From IMG/VR virus record IMGVR_UViG_3300032770_000029, positions 1 through 50,256 of that record: a stretch of DNA of 50,256 bases; one strand, written 5' to 3'. The notes under the pieces are model-generated. The model made no database searches and had not been told where the DNA came from. It saw only the letters and a program-made list of their open reading frames with translations. Source of the stretch: a virus. Position 1 is the stretch's first letter; every line of letters starts with the position of its first letter. Shown here one piece after another: positions 1-8,881 of this stretch. The position numbers and the translations under genes are program-made.

Positions 1-1
1 C

Positions 2-169
2 AACATTAAACAAAACATTTTGTCTTCGCTTGGTCAGGACCCGCGCATCGAGTCTCTGCCATATTTGGCTGTCCAGGTGGACGGCGGGACCACGAGCATA
101 AACATGATGGTCAAACCAGCGACAATCGCGCAACCGATTCCGCTGCCGATCAACGTCAACACGGGGTAA
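2..169 (+). CDS. C-terminal end of a gp25/GPW-like baseplate wedge protein (partial)
   Basis: Only the last 55 codons are inside the window; the frame enters at base 2 and stops with TAA at 167-169. The visible part contains ILSSLGQDPRIESL followed by short beta-strand-like segments, which is how T4 gp25 / phage P2 W-type baseplate proteins end (a helix with a DPRI or EPRI core, then two strands). The position directly before a gpJ-like gene is the usual one for this family in contractile-tailed phages. The stop codon is followed at once by the GTG start of the next gene. The family call rests on this short tail and on context. Confidence 0.6.
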   Translation, partial: NIKQNILSSLGQDPRIESLPYLAVQVDGGTTSINMMVKPATIAQPIPLPINVNTG

Positions 170-3100
170 GTGATGAGTTTTCAACCGAGAGTGTTCCAAG
201 AGATTTTCGCTGGCATGGTCGGTCGGCTCACGTCTACGACTCCGCTCACTGACTTGAATATCGGCTCCGTGTTTACCACGATGCTCGAAGCGGCGGCTCA
301 AGAGGACGACGAACAGTATTTTTCGATGCTCGATATTATTCGGGCCTACTCGCTTGATACGACGACCGGCTCTGACCTCGATGCTCGCGCCACAGAGTAC
401 GGTCTCACTCGTCTCCCGGCCACGACTGCGTCTACGGTCGTAAATCTAGGCGATACCGCGATCACGAAGGTCTCGACCAACATGTACTCCGGTTTGCCTG
501 GCGCTGCGGCTGGGACGTTCTCTTTGAATGGCTCGGCTCTGACCGGCTTTCCATCGACCGGCTCTGTGATCGTCGGTCGCGGGACTCCTCGCGCCGAGAC
601 CGTGGCCTACACGAGCATCACGAACAATACGACCTACGTGGTCTTCAACCTCTCGACGGCTCTGGCATTCGATCACGGCACGGATGAGACGATCATCCTA
701 TCGCAAGGTGGAGCGCGGACTTTCAACATCGGCACCGTCGTCAAAGTCCCGGCGAATGATATCACCGCCGAGGTCGATTACACTCTCGATGCTTCGGCGA
801 CCATCCTTGACGGTGAATCCGAGGTGGACGATGTAGCTGTCACCGCTACAACGGCTGGCTCGCAAGCCAACGTGCCCATCGGCTCGATCATCGCGTTTGA
901 TTCTCCACCGTTTGCGACCGCCACAGTCACGAACCCGAACCGAGTCACGAACGGCTCTGACGAAGAGACAGACGACGCTCTACGCGACCGTATCAAGTCC
1001 ACCATTCAGTCACTCTCTCGCGGGACCGGCCAGTCGATCATCACGGGCATTACCGGCCTCGTGTCGAATGCCGACAACAAACGGGTCGTCTCTGCGGCTC
1101 TCATCGAACCGACAAGCCCGGCCAACGTGGTACAACTCTTCATCGACGACGGCACCGGCTTCATTCCTACGTTCAAAGATATCGGCGTCGAAGTCGTGAT
1201 CTCGAACGCTTCAGGCGGTCAGAAATTCCTTACCGCGAACAACGTGCCTATCGTCAAAGCCTTCGTCGAGACCCAGAACACTCAGCCCTACAATCTCGTA
1301 GGCGGTGAGACTCTATTCGTGTCGGTCGGCGGCGAAGTGGAGACTATCGACTTTGTGTCCACCGATTTCGCGGTGCCTGGTTCGGCCACGGCCCAAGAGG
1401 TCCTCACAAAGATCAATGCCGTCGCAAGCTCTTATGAAGCTCGCGCAACCAATGCCGGTATGAGCGTCAGGATTTTCGCCCGCGCCAATACGCATGAGAA
1501 TATCGAAGTGACGGGCGGTACGGCGAACGCAATTCTCAATTTCCCGACCGATGAGAAATTCACGGTCAAAGCGTATCGCACGACAAATAATGCCGTGAAG
1601 CTACTCTCGAAAGACGGCACGACTGCGACTCTCGAATCTGGCTCGACTGCGGCCTATGATTTTTCGGCAAAACGCAATCTCATCGTCGTCGTTGACGGCA
1701 TTGTGAGCGAGCCTGAGATGGTCTGGATTCAGCCGGGCGACTTTGTCACCCCTGGCACTGTGACCGCCGATCTCGCGGTCGCGATCATCAACCAAAGACT
1801 CGCGGGTGCTGCGGCTGAGATTTCATCCAATGATACGAAGGTCACACTTGTCTCGAACACGCAGTTGAGTGAGGCTTCTGCCATTCAGGTCGTCGAGCAT
1901 TTCACGAGCGCGAATCTCAATGCGACGACCGATGTGACAACAGCGATTAAAACCAGTCAGGCGCTCTTTGCGATCTCGACGGATTATTTGTATCTCGGCC
2001 ATTCATCGGTCCCATTCGAAAGCATTTATTTCCATCTCAGCACCTTGGCAATCGGCGCGGTGAATCCGGTCTATCAGTTTTGGAACGGTTCGAGTTGGGT
2101 GAATTTCGGCGTCTACGATGAGACCGCAGGGTTTACCGCCAGCGGTCACGTCCTTTTCAGGCTTCCGATTGACTGGACACAAAACACTGTCCTTGGTTCA
2201 TTGGCGTATTGGATTCGTATTCAGTGTACCGGCACTCCGAGCCAGATGCCGGTCGGCTACGCAAAGGTTTGCTCGGCGAATGAGATTTTCAACTTCCCTG
2301 AGACCGCAATCGTAGGCACGAACTCGGATTACACGCTAAACCGATTTCTGGGACAGATCGAGCTTGCGAGCCCGCTAGTCCCCGGCGAATCATTGAGCCT
2401 TGGTTCATTCTACACTCGCGCAATGGTCGCCAGCACCGCAGGCCCGTTTGGTTTGAACGGCGGCGAAACTCTCGACGTGCTGGTCGATGGCGTCTCGCAG
2501 ATCGTGACGTTCGTGTCGGGCGACTTCTCAAACCCTGGCGCGGCGCTGGCCTCTGAGGTCGTGGCGCGATTAAACAAATCACTCAACGGAGCGACAGCGA
2601 GCACGATCTCGGCTGGTACGGCGGTTCAGCTTCAGATCAACGGCATGAATGAAACGCTCCAGATCACGGGCGGTACTGCCAATAACTTCCTGCAATTCCC
2701 GACCGCGCTCCAGACGAGCTATGTCTCGCATGTCCCATATGTCCAATCGGTCGCGGGTCCTTTCGCGTTCGATGCTGGCGACAATGTGATCATCGTGATG
2801 GATGAGAATGCGGCAAACAACTTTACTACGCCATGCACGTTCCCGAGCACATTCACGAACGTCTCTGGTTCGAACTTTACCGATTCGACTCTCTACGGGA
2901 CCTTCCCGTTGGCGAATCAGGTGCAGAATTTCGACATTCTCCTCACGCAGACTTACTTCAAAGTGATTCAGGCTCTCCGCTATGAGTCCACGAACGCGGT
3001 CAAAGATTCAATCAACATAACCTATACGGGCGGCGGAACGGCTGGCTCTGAGGTCGTGACGGTCACTGGCGCGGATATTTCGGTGCAGATTCAAAGTGGT

Positions 3101-3931
3101 GTTTCGACCGCCAACCAAATCCGAACAGCGGTTCTCGCGAGCACTCCTGCGATGGCGCTCCTCTCAGCCGTCACTCTGGTCGGCTCAGGCTCCGCGACCC
3201 AGGTCACAAGTTCGGCGCTATTCTTGACCTTCGAGCGACTCCAGATCGCGAGCTACGCGGTTCCGAGCGGAACAATGACTCTCTCAGCCTCGCCGACGAT
3301 CACTCAGGTCACGGGCAACACTTACGAGATCGCACCGAGCACGGCGGCCCAGGTCGTCGCCTTCTGGTCTATTCTCAAGGTCGCTCTGATCACCACGAAT
3401 GCCGAGATACGCACTTGCAGCGGCGGTACAGCGGTTCAGATCGCCTCGCTCAATGCAGGCGAACAGGCGGCGGTGCAGGTGCCGGGTGGACCTGGAAACT
3501 CAAAGCTGCAATTCCCGATCACATTGGTCATTGGGGTGGACGGCTATCGCTACTTCACCGGCCTCGCGCAGCTTACGCAATGGACCGTCGATGGAAGGGT
3601 TTCTGACCCGACTGACTATCCGGGCATTCGCGCAGCGGGCGTGCAGGTCGAGGTGATCGAGCCTGTGACCGTGCCGATCAAAGTGGATTTGACGACGACT
3701 CTGGTTCAGGGCGTGACTCTCTCGTCTGTGCAAAACGATATCAAATCCGCCGTCTCTTCTTATGTGAACTCGCTGACGGTTGGCTCTGAGGTCGTGATCT
3801 CAAGCATCGTCGTTGCGGTGAAGGGTGTGACCGGCGTCTTCGACGTGCAGGTGAATACTCCGGCAACAAATATTCCGATTGCGTACAATCAGTTGGCGCG
3901 TGTCGCCGACACTGACATTATCGTGGGGTAA
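170..3931 (+). CDS. Baseplate J-like protein (Mu gp47/P2 J family) with a very large internal insertion
   Basis: 1253 residues against roughly 300-500 for ordinary gpJ proteins. Residues 1 to about 330 match the J family: an N-terminal helical stretch with GSDLDARATEYGLTRL, then GSQANVPIGSI and TNGSDEETDDALRDRI, the typical core. The last 110 residues (PTDYPGIRAAGVQVEV to the end) match the C-terminal part of the same family. Between them lie about 800 residues of beta-rich sequence with repeated modules near residues 373-459, 498-578, 757-845 and 1038-1120. These share a pattern of DG, then DF..PG, a helix, and VTGGTAN..L.FPT. GTG at 170 is used because it follows the previous stop directly; ATG at 173 is an alternative. 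Role by family: wedge component joining tube, sheath and fibres. Confidence 0.85.
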   Translation: MMSFQPRVFQEIFAGMVGRLTSTTPLTDLNIGSVFTTMLEAAAQEDDEQYFSMLDIIRAYSLDTTTGSDLDARATEYGLTRLPATTASTVVNLGDTAITKVSTNMYSGLPGAAAGTFSLNGSALTGFPSTGSVIVGRGTPRAETVAYTSITNNTTYVVFNLSTALAFDHGTDETIILSQGGARTFNIGTVVKVPANDITAEVDYTLDASATILDGESEVDDVAVTATTAGSQANVPIGSIIAFDSPPFATATVTNPNRVTNGSDEETDDALRDRIKSTIQSLSRGTGQSIITGITGLVSNADNKRVVSAALIEPTSPANVVQLFIDDGTGFIPTFKDIGVEVVISNASGGQKFLTANNVPIVKAFVETQNTQPYNLVGGETLFVSVGGEVETIDFVSTDFAVPGSATAQEVLTKINAVASSYEARATNAGMSVRIFARANTHENIEVTGGTANAILNFPTDEKFTVKAYRTTNNAVKLLSKDGTTATLESGSTAAYDFSAKRNLIVVVDGIVSEPEMVWIQPGDFVTPGTVTADLAVAIINQRLAGAAAEISSNDTKVTLVSNTQLSEASAIQVVEHFTSANLNATTDVTTAIKTSQALFAISTDYLYLGHSSVPFESIYFHLSTLAIGAVNPVYQFWNGSSWVNFGVYDETAGFTASGHVLFRLPIDWTQNTVLGSLAYWIRIQCTGTPSQMPVGYAKVCSANEIFNFPETAIVGTNSDYTLNRFLGQIELASPLVPGESLSLGSFYTRAMVASTAGPFGLNGGETLDVLVDGVSQIVTFVSGDFSNPGAALASEVVARLNKSLNGATASTISAGTAVQLQINGMNETLQITGGTANNFLQFPTALQTSYVSHVPYVQSVAGPFAFDAGDNVIIVMDENAANNFTTPCTFPSTFTNVSGSNFTDSTLYGTFPLANQVQNFDILLTQTYFKVIQALRYESTNAVKDSINITYTGGGTAGSEVVTVTGADISVQIQSGVSTANQIRTAVLASTPAMALLSAVTLVGSGSATQVTSSALFLTFERLQIASYAVPSGTMTLSASPTITQVTGNTYEIAPSTAAQVVAFWSILKVALITTNAEIRTCSGGTAVQIASLNAGEQAAVQVPGGPGNSKLQFPITLVIGVDGYRYFTGLAQLTQWTVDGRVSDPTDYPGIRAAGVQVEVIEPVTVPIKVDLTTTLVQGVTLSSVQNDIKSAVSSYVNSLTVGSEVVISSIVVAVKGVTGVFDVQVNTPATNIPIAYNQLARVADTDIIVG

Positions 3932-3934
3932 TGA

Positions 3935-5074
3935 GTGATCGTTCCGTCTAGTCCTAAACTCACAAAGATGCAGAGGTTCATGCCGGGCCTCTACAATGCT
4001 CAGAGCAACCCGATTGTTCGCGGTATGCTCTATGGGTTCGCAGGCGAAGACGACGAGATCGTGGCAATGGCGACAGCGGCGAAGGAGCAACTCTTCGTCG
4101 AGTTCGCGGCCCAGCAATATCTCGATGCTCTGGGTTCAAATGTTGGCGTATTCCGGCCCACCGGCTTCAATCTCTCCGACGACCAATATCGCGGGCTGAT
4201 TCCGACTCTCTCGTTTTATCCGAAGCAAATCAGACCGACCATTGTGGCAGTTCTCGACGTGTTTTTCGGTGTCGGGAATCCGCTCGTACAGGTCTACGAG
4301 ATGAGCCCGAACACGATCACGATTCAGATTCCGTCGTCAGTACCGGCACTCCGTCGGACTCTGAAGGGCGCTATTCATCTGAAGGCGTACACGGTGGATG
4401 TGCTGTCCATCGACAACGTCGGCAAAACGATGCACGTCACGGTCTATGGGAATGGCAGGAAGGTGCTCGCCGCCGACGAGCTTGCGGGCTGTCAGCTTGG
4501 ACAAGACATTCATGTCGCCAATATCCAGGGCAATGCTGCGGGCTACTCGAATATCGTGTTTCAGTTCGCAGCGGGTGACGATCTCTCACCATTTCAAACG
4601 GGTAAAAACGCCGTCATTATGAACCCGAACTATCTCGGGTCCTACATCTCTGACCCGACGGCGGCCTACTCGATCACGGCGAGTCGTGGCGTGCTTGGTC
4701 AGAATATCGTGGCCGGAAATATCGCGCCTACGCTCACAATGAGCGACTCGTCAAACGTCCTCGATCAAGAAGGATATCTCTGTTTCAATTATGGTTTCGA
4801 CAATCAGGAAGGTCCGGTCAGGTATTTTTCGCGGCCCAACAACCATACGTTGAAGTTGGACCCAGGCTACACTTTCTCGAAAAATCATTCGATAGGGGAG
4901 ATCGTGAACGTCGTCGCGGTCCCATATCAAGGTACAAAGATCGACGGGTCGGACTATCGGCCATATTTGGTCGGTGTGACGGCGGCACGGGTTTTGGCTC
5001 AGTCAATCGTTCAGTCAGTCGTTGCAGCGGGTATCGTGATCAACTGGGTTGTCGTTGAGCCACAGTGTTTATAG
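3935..5074 (+). CDS. Probable baseplate protein (tail protein I-like N-terminus)
   Basis: 379 residues, GTG start 3 bases after the gpJ stop, with GGGG about 8 bases upstream. The N-terminal 130 residues are helical and contain YLDALGSNVGVFRPTGF followed by DDQYRGLI. This resembles the P2 gpI / gp53-like baseplate proteins that normally follow gpJ. The rest is beta-rich and has no motif I recognise; it may contact fibres. Position in the baseplate-to-fibre order supports a structural role. The exact family is an inference from gene order and the DDxYRxLI-type segment. Confidence 0.55.
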   Translation: MIVPSSPKLTKMQRFMPGLYNAQSNPIVRGMLYGFAGEDDEIVAMATAAKEQLFVEFAAQQYLDALGSNVGVFRPTGFNLSDDQYRGLIPTLSFYPKQIRPTIVAVLDVFFGVGNPLVQVYEMSPNTITIQIPSSVPALRRTLKGAIHLKAYTVDVLSIDNVGKTMHVTVYGNGRKVLAADELAGCQLGQDIHVANIQGNAAGYSNIVFQFAAGDDLSPFQTGKNAVIMNPNYLGSYISDPTAAYSITASRGVLGQNIVAGNIAPTLTMSDSSNVLDQEGYLCFNYGFDNQEGPVRYFSRPNNHTLKLDPGYTFSKNHSIGEIVNVVAVPYQGTKIDGSDYRPYLVGVTAARVLAQSIVQSVVAAGIVINWVVVEPQCL

Positions 5075-5089
5075 TTAAGAGAGGTTGAG

Positions 5090-6718
5090 ATGCAGTTTTC
5101 ACAGAATTTTGTAGCCGACCAGCGGTGGGACTTACCTCAGTACGACAATATGATCGGGCTCATCGCGCAGGAGTTCGATTGGTACAACAAGTATTTCTTC
5201 TCACCGTCAAACACCATCGTCAAAGGCTGGAATATCATCAACAACGGCGGCCTATCCGCCGCTCTCGACCAGTCCGTCAACTCTGTCCTTTTCAACTCGC
5301 TTCGCACCGGCAACGAAGAGTTCATCGTCTATCGGACCAGTGACCCGGCGCTGACGATCACTCTCGCGGACAACTCGACAAACTACGTCGAGGTCCAAAT
5401 CGTTTCTTCAACCTGCGCTCCTGATACGGTCGCCATTTGGGACTCAACCGCAAATGGTGGGAATGGTCAGGAATTCACCCAGAATGTGAACACCGAGAAC
5501 CAGCAACAGCCGGTGCTCGTGTCCAACACCGTCGCATTCTCCGGCCTCTCCGATCACTTGCCACTCGCGAGAGTCGTGACCTCTGGCGGTGCCATCACAA
5601 GCATCGACAATACGCCGAAGAATTACCTCTATCATGTGTCGGGCGATTTCAACTTCGGCTCTCCGCGCTCGGACACGTCGATTGGTAATGCGAGCGATGC
5701 GTTCCAGGCCCTCGCGACCGCGATCAGGCTGACCAAGGGTACGACGAACTGGCCCGATCAGGAATGGGCGACGGTCGCCGCTCTCAAAGAATTTCAGAAC
5801 ATGTACTTTTATGGCGGCGGCTCTATCGCCTGGGACGGCACGAACCTCTCATGGTCGGCGGCCATCAATATCGACATTGCGAACCGCTCCGGCCCGTACA
5901 CGATCAATGCAAACTCGATAGCTCTGACCGAGGGTCAAGCCATCTACATCGTGATTCCATCCTCGCCTGGCACTGTGACGCCAGTCGTGGCGGCGATCTC
6001 TGCGGTCCCGATCAATCCGTCTTCGGGTGGATTCGCGCAGAATATCCAGGTGCTTTTCGTTCGCCGCAACAACACCATCTACGGTGAACTTGACCTGCCG
6101 GAATTGGAATCCGGTCAGTCGGCCATGATCGGTCAGAGGTTTACCGCTCCGGTCGCGGCCCGCTTGGGTCTCACATCTGACACAACCTACGAGCCCTACA
6201 CTTCGACCGACGTGATTTTGCCGACCGACGATTATCAGGCCGCGATCTCAAAGCTCGATGCTGCGATTGGCGCGATTGAGTCCTCGACGCCGGAAGAAGA
6301 AACCTTCCTCGTCAGCGGGTCGCCTCAAACGATTTTCACATGCTCTGTGATCACATTCTCGAACCTGAATACGGTTTGGGACATTGCCGTTTATCGAAAC
6401 GGCGTGAAGCAGATTCAGGATACGACCGACTCCGGCCTGGCCGACTATCAGAAAATCAGCACGACGCAAATTCAGTTCTCGTATGCCGTGCCGGTCAATG
6501 CTGAGGTCGTCGTTCGCCTGGAGCGCACGGGCGGTGGAGGCGGCGGAACTGATCTCACGAATATTTCTGTGGACCCGCAACCGTACTCGAACGGCGCTCA
6601 GTCGCTCGGCGAAGTGACGAAGGCGTGGTCCGCTCTATTCCTGAAGGACACGGGGTCCTCACAGGTTTACAAACTAACCATCGTGGGCGGGGTGCTTACG
6701 ATAACTCCGGTGCCGTAA
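5090..6718 (+). CDS. Tail/fibre-attachment structural protein
   Basis: 542 residues with a good ribosome binding site (AGAGGTTGAG). The N-terminus is aromatic-rich (QRWDLPQYDNMIGLIAQEFD); the middle is beta-rich. Residues near 430-490 carry a YRNGVKQ...DYQ...IQFSYAVPVNAEV module of the kind repeated in phage tail proteins (strand, NG turn, DY, strand). It ends with a Gly-rich linker and a short beta segment resembling fibre-tip modules. It sits between baseplate genes and fibres, so it probably joins them or is itself a short fibre. No enzymatic motif is seen. Confidence 0.5.
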   Translation: MQFSQNFVADQRWDLPQYDNMIGLIAQEFDWYNKYFFSPSNTIVKGWNIINNGGLSAALDQSVNSVLFNSLRTGNEEFIVYRTSDPALTITLADNSTNYVEVQIVSSTCAPDTVAIWDSTANGGNGQEFTQNVNTENQQQPVLVSNTVAFSGLSDHLPLARVVTSGGAITSIDNTPKNYLYHVSGDFNFGSPRSDTSIGNASDAFQALATAIRLTKGTTNWPDQEWATVAALKEFQNMYFYGGGSIAWDGTNLSWSAAINIDIANRSGPYTINANSIALTEGQAIYIVIPSSPGTVTPVVAAISAVPINPSSGGFAQNIQVLFVRRNNTIYGELDLPELESGQSAMIGQRFTAPVAARLGLTSDTTYEPYTSTDVILPTDDYQAAISKLDAAIGAIESSTPEEETFLVSGSPQTIFTCSVITFSNLNTVWDIAVYRNGVKQIQDTTDSGLADYQKISTTQIQFSYAVPVNAEVVVRLERTGGGGGGTDLTNISVDPQPYSNGAQSLGEVTKAWSALFLKDTGSSQVYKLTIVGGVLTITPVP

Positions 6719-6719
6719 T

Positions 6720-7271
6720 ATGCCGATTGTTGGCGTGCAAGCAAATTTCGTCGTCCTGGTCCCGAGCACTCCTTCGGGCATACCGAACAACTCGGTCTTC
6801 GTCGATTCGACGAATGGAAATGCTGCGACCTTCAAGGACAACACTGGCGCTACGACTGTAGTGACAAATCCTGCCGCGAGCTTCCTGTCAAAGCAGATGC
6901 AGGCGTATGGACCGATTCCTGTGAACTCGCCGGTCTCGAAACGCACTGACGGTTACATCGAGCTTGCCGATGCGAATGCTGTCGGCGGAATGGATTTGAT
7001 CGGATGGAACACCCAAGCGGCTATCGCGATGGGCGATCTCATCACGGTGATCTGCGTGGGACCGAATCTCGTCGGCGCGATTACGGGTCTCGGATTCGCG
7101 GTGGGCGATGAAGTTTACGTGAGCGAAACGGGCGGCTACACAAATGACCCGTCAACCCTGACAAATATGGACGCGATCATAAAGGTCGGCGTTGCCGATT
7201 GCGCGGCGGGTGTTGCCAGCGCGACTGCGACCGATCTTGTTTGCTTCCCAGACGTGGTGGCTTCGACATGA
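6720..7271 (+). CDS. Small structural protein, DUF2190-like fold
   Basis: 183 residues, ATG one base after the preceding TAA. The C-terminal half (MGDLITVICVGPNLVGAITG, then GFAVGDEVYVSETGGYT) reads like the beta-rich DUF2190 / capsid-decoration or fibre domain, where VGD.VYV marks a beta turn. The N-terminal third looks like a short fibre shaft. The next gene overlaps by ATGA, so translation is probably coupled. It belongs to the fibre block; whether it decorates a fibre or the capsid cannot be told from sequence. Confidence 0.45.
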   Translation: MPIVGVQANFVVLVPSTPSGIPNNSVFVDSTNGNAATFKDNTGATTVVTNPAASFLSKQMQAYGPIPVNSPVSKRTDGYIELADANAVGGMDLIGWNTQAAIAMGDLITVICVGPNLVGAITGLGFAVGDEVYVSETGGYTNDPSTLTNMDAIIKVGVADCAAGVASATATDLVCFPDVVAST

Positions 7272-7510
7272 GTAAAGAGAAAGCGATGCAGCAATTGATG
7301 GAGCAGATCGAATCACCCGGAGACGGAGTGTTCGCTATTTCGACAGTTCCAAAGAAAAACTCTGCGACGTTGGACCAGTTGGTGCAGGCGTCGGCAGGTA
7401 CACACACCAAGATGATTCAGATTTTGAAAGCGATAGCCGAGAGTAGTGGGTTAGATTTAACGGTGAAAACCGTGCTCTTAATCAAACCTAAAAGGGGGAA
7501 TAAAAAATGA
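7268..7510 (+). CDS. Small hypothetical protein in the fibre block
   Basis: 80 residues from the ATG at 7268, which overlaps the upstream TGA (ATGA); the same frame stays open further upstream but that would overlap the previous gene without reason. Helical, charged, starting MSKEKAMQQLMEQIESPGDG and ending KPKRGNKK. The stop again overlaps the next start (ATGA at 7507-7510). The tight coupling on both sides suggests it is made together with the fibre proteins. A chaperone or small adaptor is possible, but no family is recognised. Confidence 0.55.
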   Translation: MSKEKAMQQLMEQIESPGDGVFAISTVPKKNSATLDQLVQASAGTHTKMIQILKAIAESSGLDLTVKTVLLIKPKRGNKK

Positions 7511-8544
7511 GCGCAGTGAATTTTCTCACGATTGTTTCCGGTAAGCGGTCACAATCGGTTTCGACAGGTCTCACTCCAGATTTTACCGGAGTCAGAATTG
7601 GTGCTGACACTCTTCCACTCGTGCAAGGTGGTTCAGGTGGTTCGGCCTATTTCGATTTCGGCTCAAGAAGTCTTCGGACCAGTTTTGTACCGGCAGCGGG
7701 CGGTGATCTCATCAACCTCACGTTCCTGAGCGGCAACTATGCGCCTCTCGTGTCGCCAGCACTATCGGGAAGCCCGACGGCGCCGACACAAACGTCGAGC
7801 GACAACTCGACAAAGATTGCGACCACGGCATTCGTGCAAACCGCCGTCGCAGCGATTCCGCAGATTTATTCATGGCAAAACGCCGCCATTGACTATGTCT
7901 CGGCAGACCCCGGCTCTCCTTCGACGGGAGATCGCTATGTGGTCGCGCCGACCGGCACTGGAGCTTTCGCGGGCCAAGACAACAACATCGCGCAGTGGAA
8001 CGGTTCGGCTTGGGTTTTCACGACCCCGACGAACGGTACGATCATCGACGTATTGTCTTACAGCGCGGGTATCTACTTCTTCAACGGCTCAGTGTGGTCG
8101 CAGAAGAATTTCGCGTCTTACACCGCCTCGAAGGGTGTTCGTATCGTGGCAAACGATATCGAGCGCGACGATGCGATTACCTTCACGAATGACAACGCTT
8201 CGCCGATCACCGTCGGTCAAGTGGTCTACGTGAAGTCTAACGGTCACGTCGATCTCGCGAATGCCACGGGCAGCACCGTTGCGGATGCGCAGATCGGTCT
8301 CGTCGAAGACGCGAGCATCGCTAGTTCGAGTTCTGGCCGCGTGGATGTGCGCAATGGTTTTATCCTCACCGGGTTGAGCAGTTTGACTCCCGGCGCGGAC
8401 TATTACCTGGATAACTCGACGGCAGGCTCCTTCAAGCTGTTCGGTTCGATCACCTTTGCGACTGGAGATTCCGTTATTCGGGTTGGGAAGGCTTTGAGCG
8501 CCTCGTCGCTCTTATTCGACCCTGAATTCCAGTACATTTATTAA
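7507..8544 (+). CDS. Tail fibre protein with collar motif and DUF2793-like domain
   Basis: 345 residues. Residues about 80-115 contain SPALSGSPTAPTQTSSDNST and IATTAFVQTAV, the motif found at the trimeric collar of many phage tail fibres. Residues about 120-210 (GDRYVVAPTGTGAFAGQDNN, AQWNGSAWVFTTP, FFNGSVW) match the DUF2793 pattern common in fibre proteins. The rest is beta-rich with VGQVVYVKSNG resembling DUF2190. Start ATG overlaps the previous stop. Likely a receptor-binding or accessory fibre. Confidence 0.75.
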   Translation: MSAVNFLTIVSGKRSQSVSTGLTPDFTGVRIGADTLPLVQGGSGGSAYFDFGSRSLRTSFVPAAGGDLINLTFLSGNYAPLVSPALSGSPTAPTQTSSDNSTKIATTAFVQTAVAAIPQIYSWQNAAIDYVSADPGSPSTGDRYVVAPTGTGAFAGQDNNIAQWNGSAWVFTTPTNGTIIDVLSYSAGIYFFNGSVWSQKNFASYTASKGVRIVANDIERDDAITFTNDNASPITVGQVVYVKSNGHVDLANATGSTVADAQIGLVEDASIASSSSGRVDVRNGFILTGLSSLTPGADYYLDNSTAGSFKLFGSITFATGDSVIRVGKALSASSLLFDPEFQYIY

Positions 8545-8563
8545 TCGACGAGGAGCGTAGAAC

Positions 8564-8863
8564 GTGAGTTTGAATTACTTGCTCGTCGATTCAACGACGG
8601 GAAGAAAGCAAAGAGGGTCTGCGGTCGGCGGTGGGGGAGCATCCCACGTCGATCAAGACTACGATGTGGCGGGGAGCCAATCGGCCTTCGTCACGTCCAA
8701 TGCTTTCACGGTCAGTACGCTCATTGATGTTTATAGAAATGGACAGTTGATGAGAGAGGGGTCCTCGCAGGATTACCAAAGGAATGCGGGGACCTCGACC
8801 ATCACGTTTAACTATACTGTCGATAACAATGCGTGGGTCCGAATAAGAATCTGGAACTACTGA
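8564..8863 (+). CDS. Small fibre/tail protein with a YRNG module
   Basis: 99 residues, GTG start at 8564 with AGGAG at 8551-8555. The N-terminus is a Gly/Ser-rich segment; residues about 35-95 form one module with DVYRNGQLMREGSSQDYQRN and then ITFNYTVDNNAWVRIRI. The same strand-NG-DY-strand pattern occurs near the C-terminus of the 5090-6718 protein. It probably caps or connects a fibre. No catalytic residues are evident. Confidence 0.5.
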   Translation: MSLNYLLVDSTTGRKQRGSAVGGGGASHVDQDYDVAGSQSAFVTSNAFTVSTLIDVYRNGQLMREGSSQDYQRNAGTSTITFNYTVDNNAWVRIRIWNY

Positions 8864-8881
8864 GTTTGAGAAGAGGTTAGA

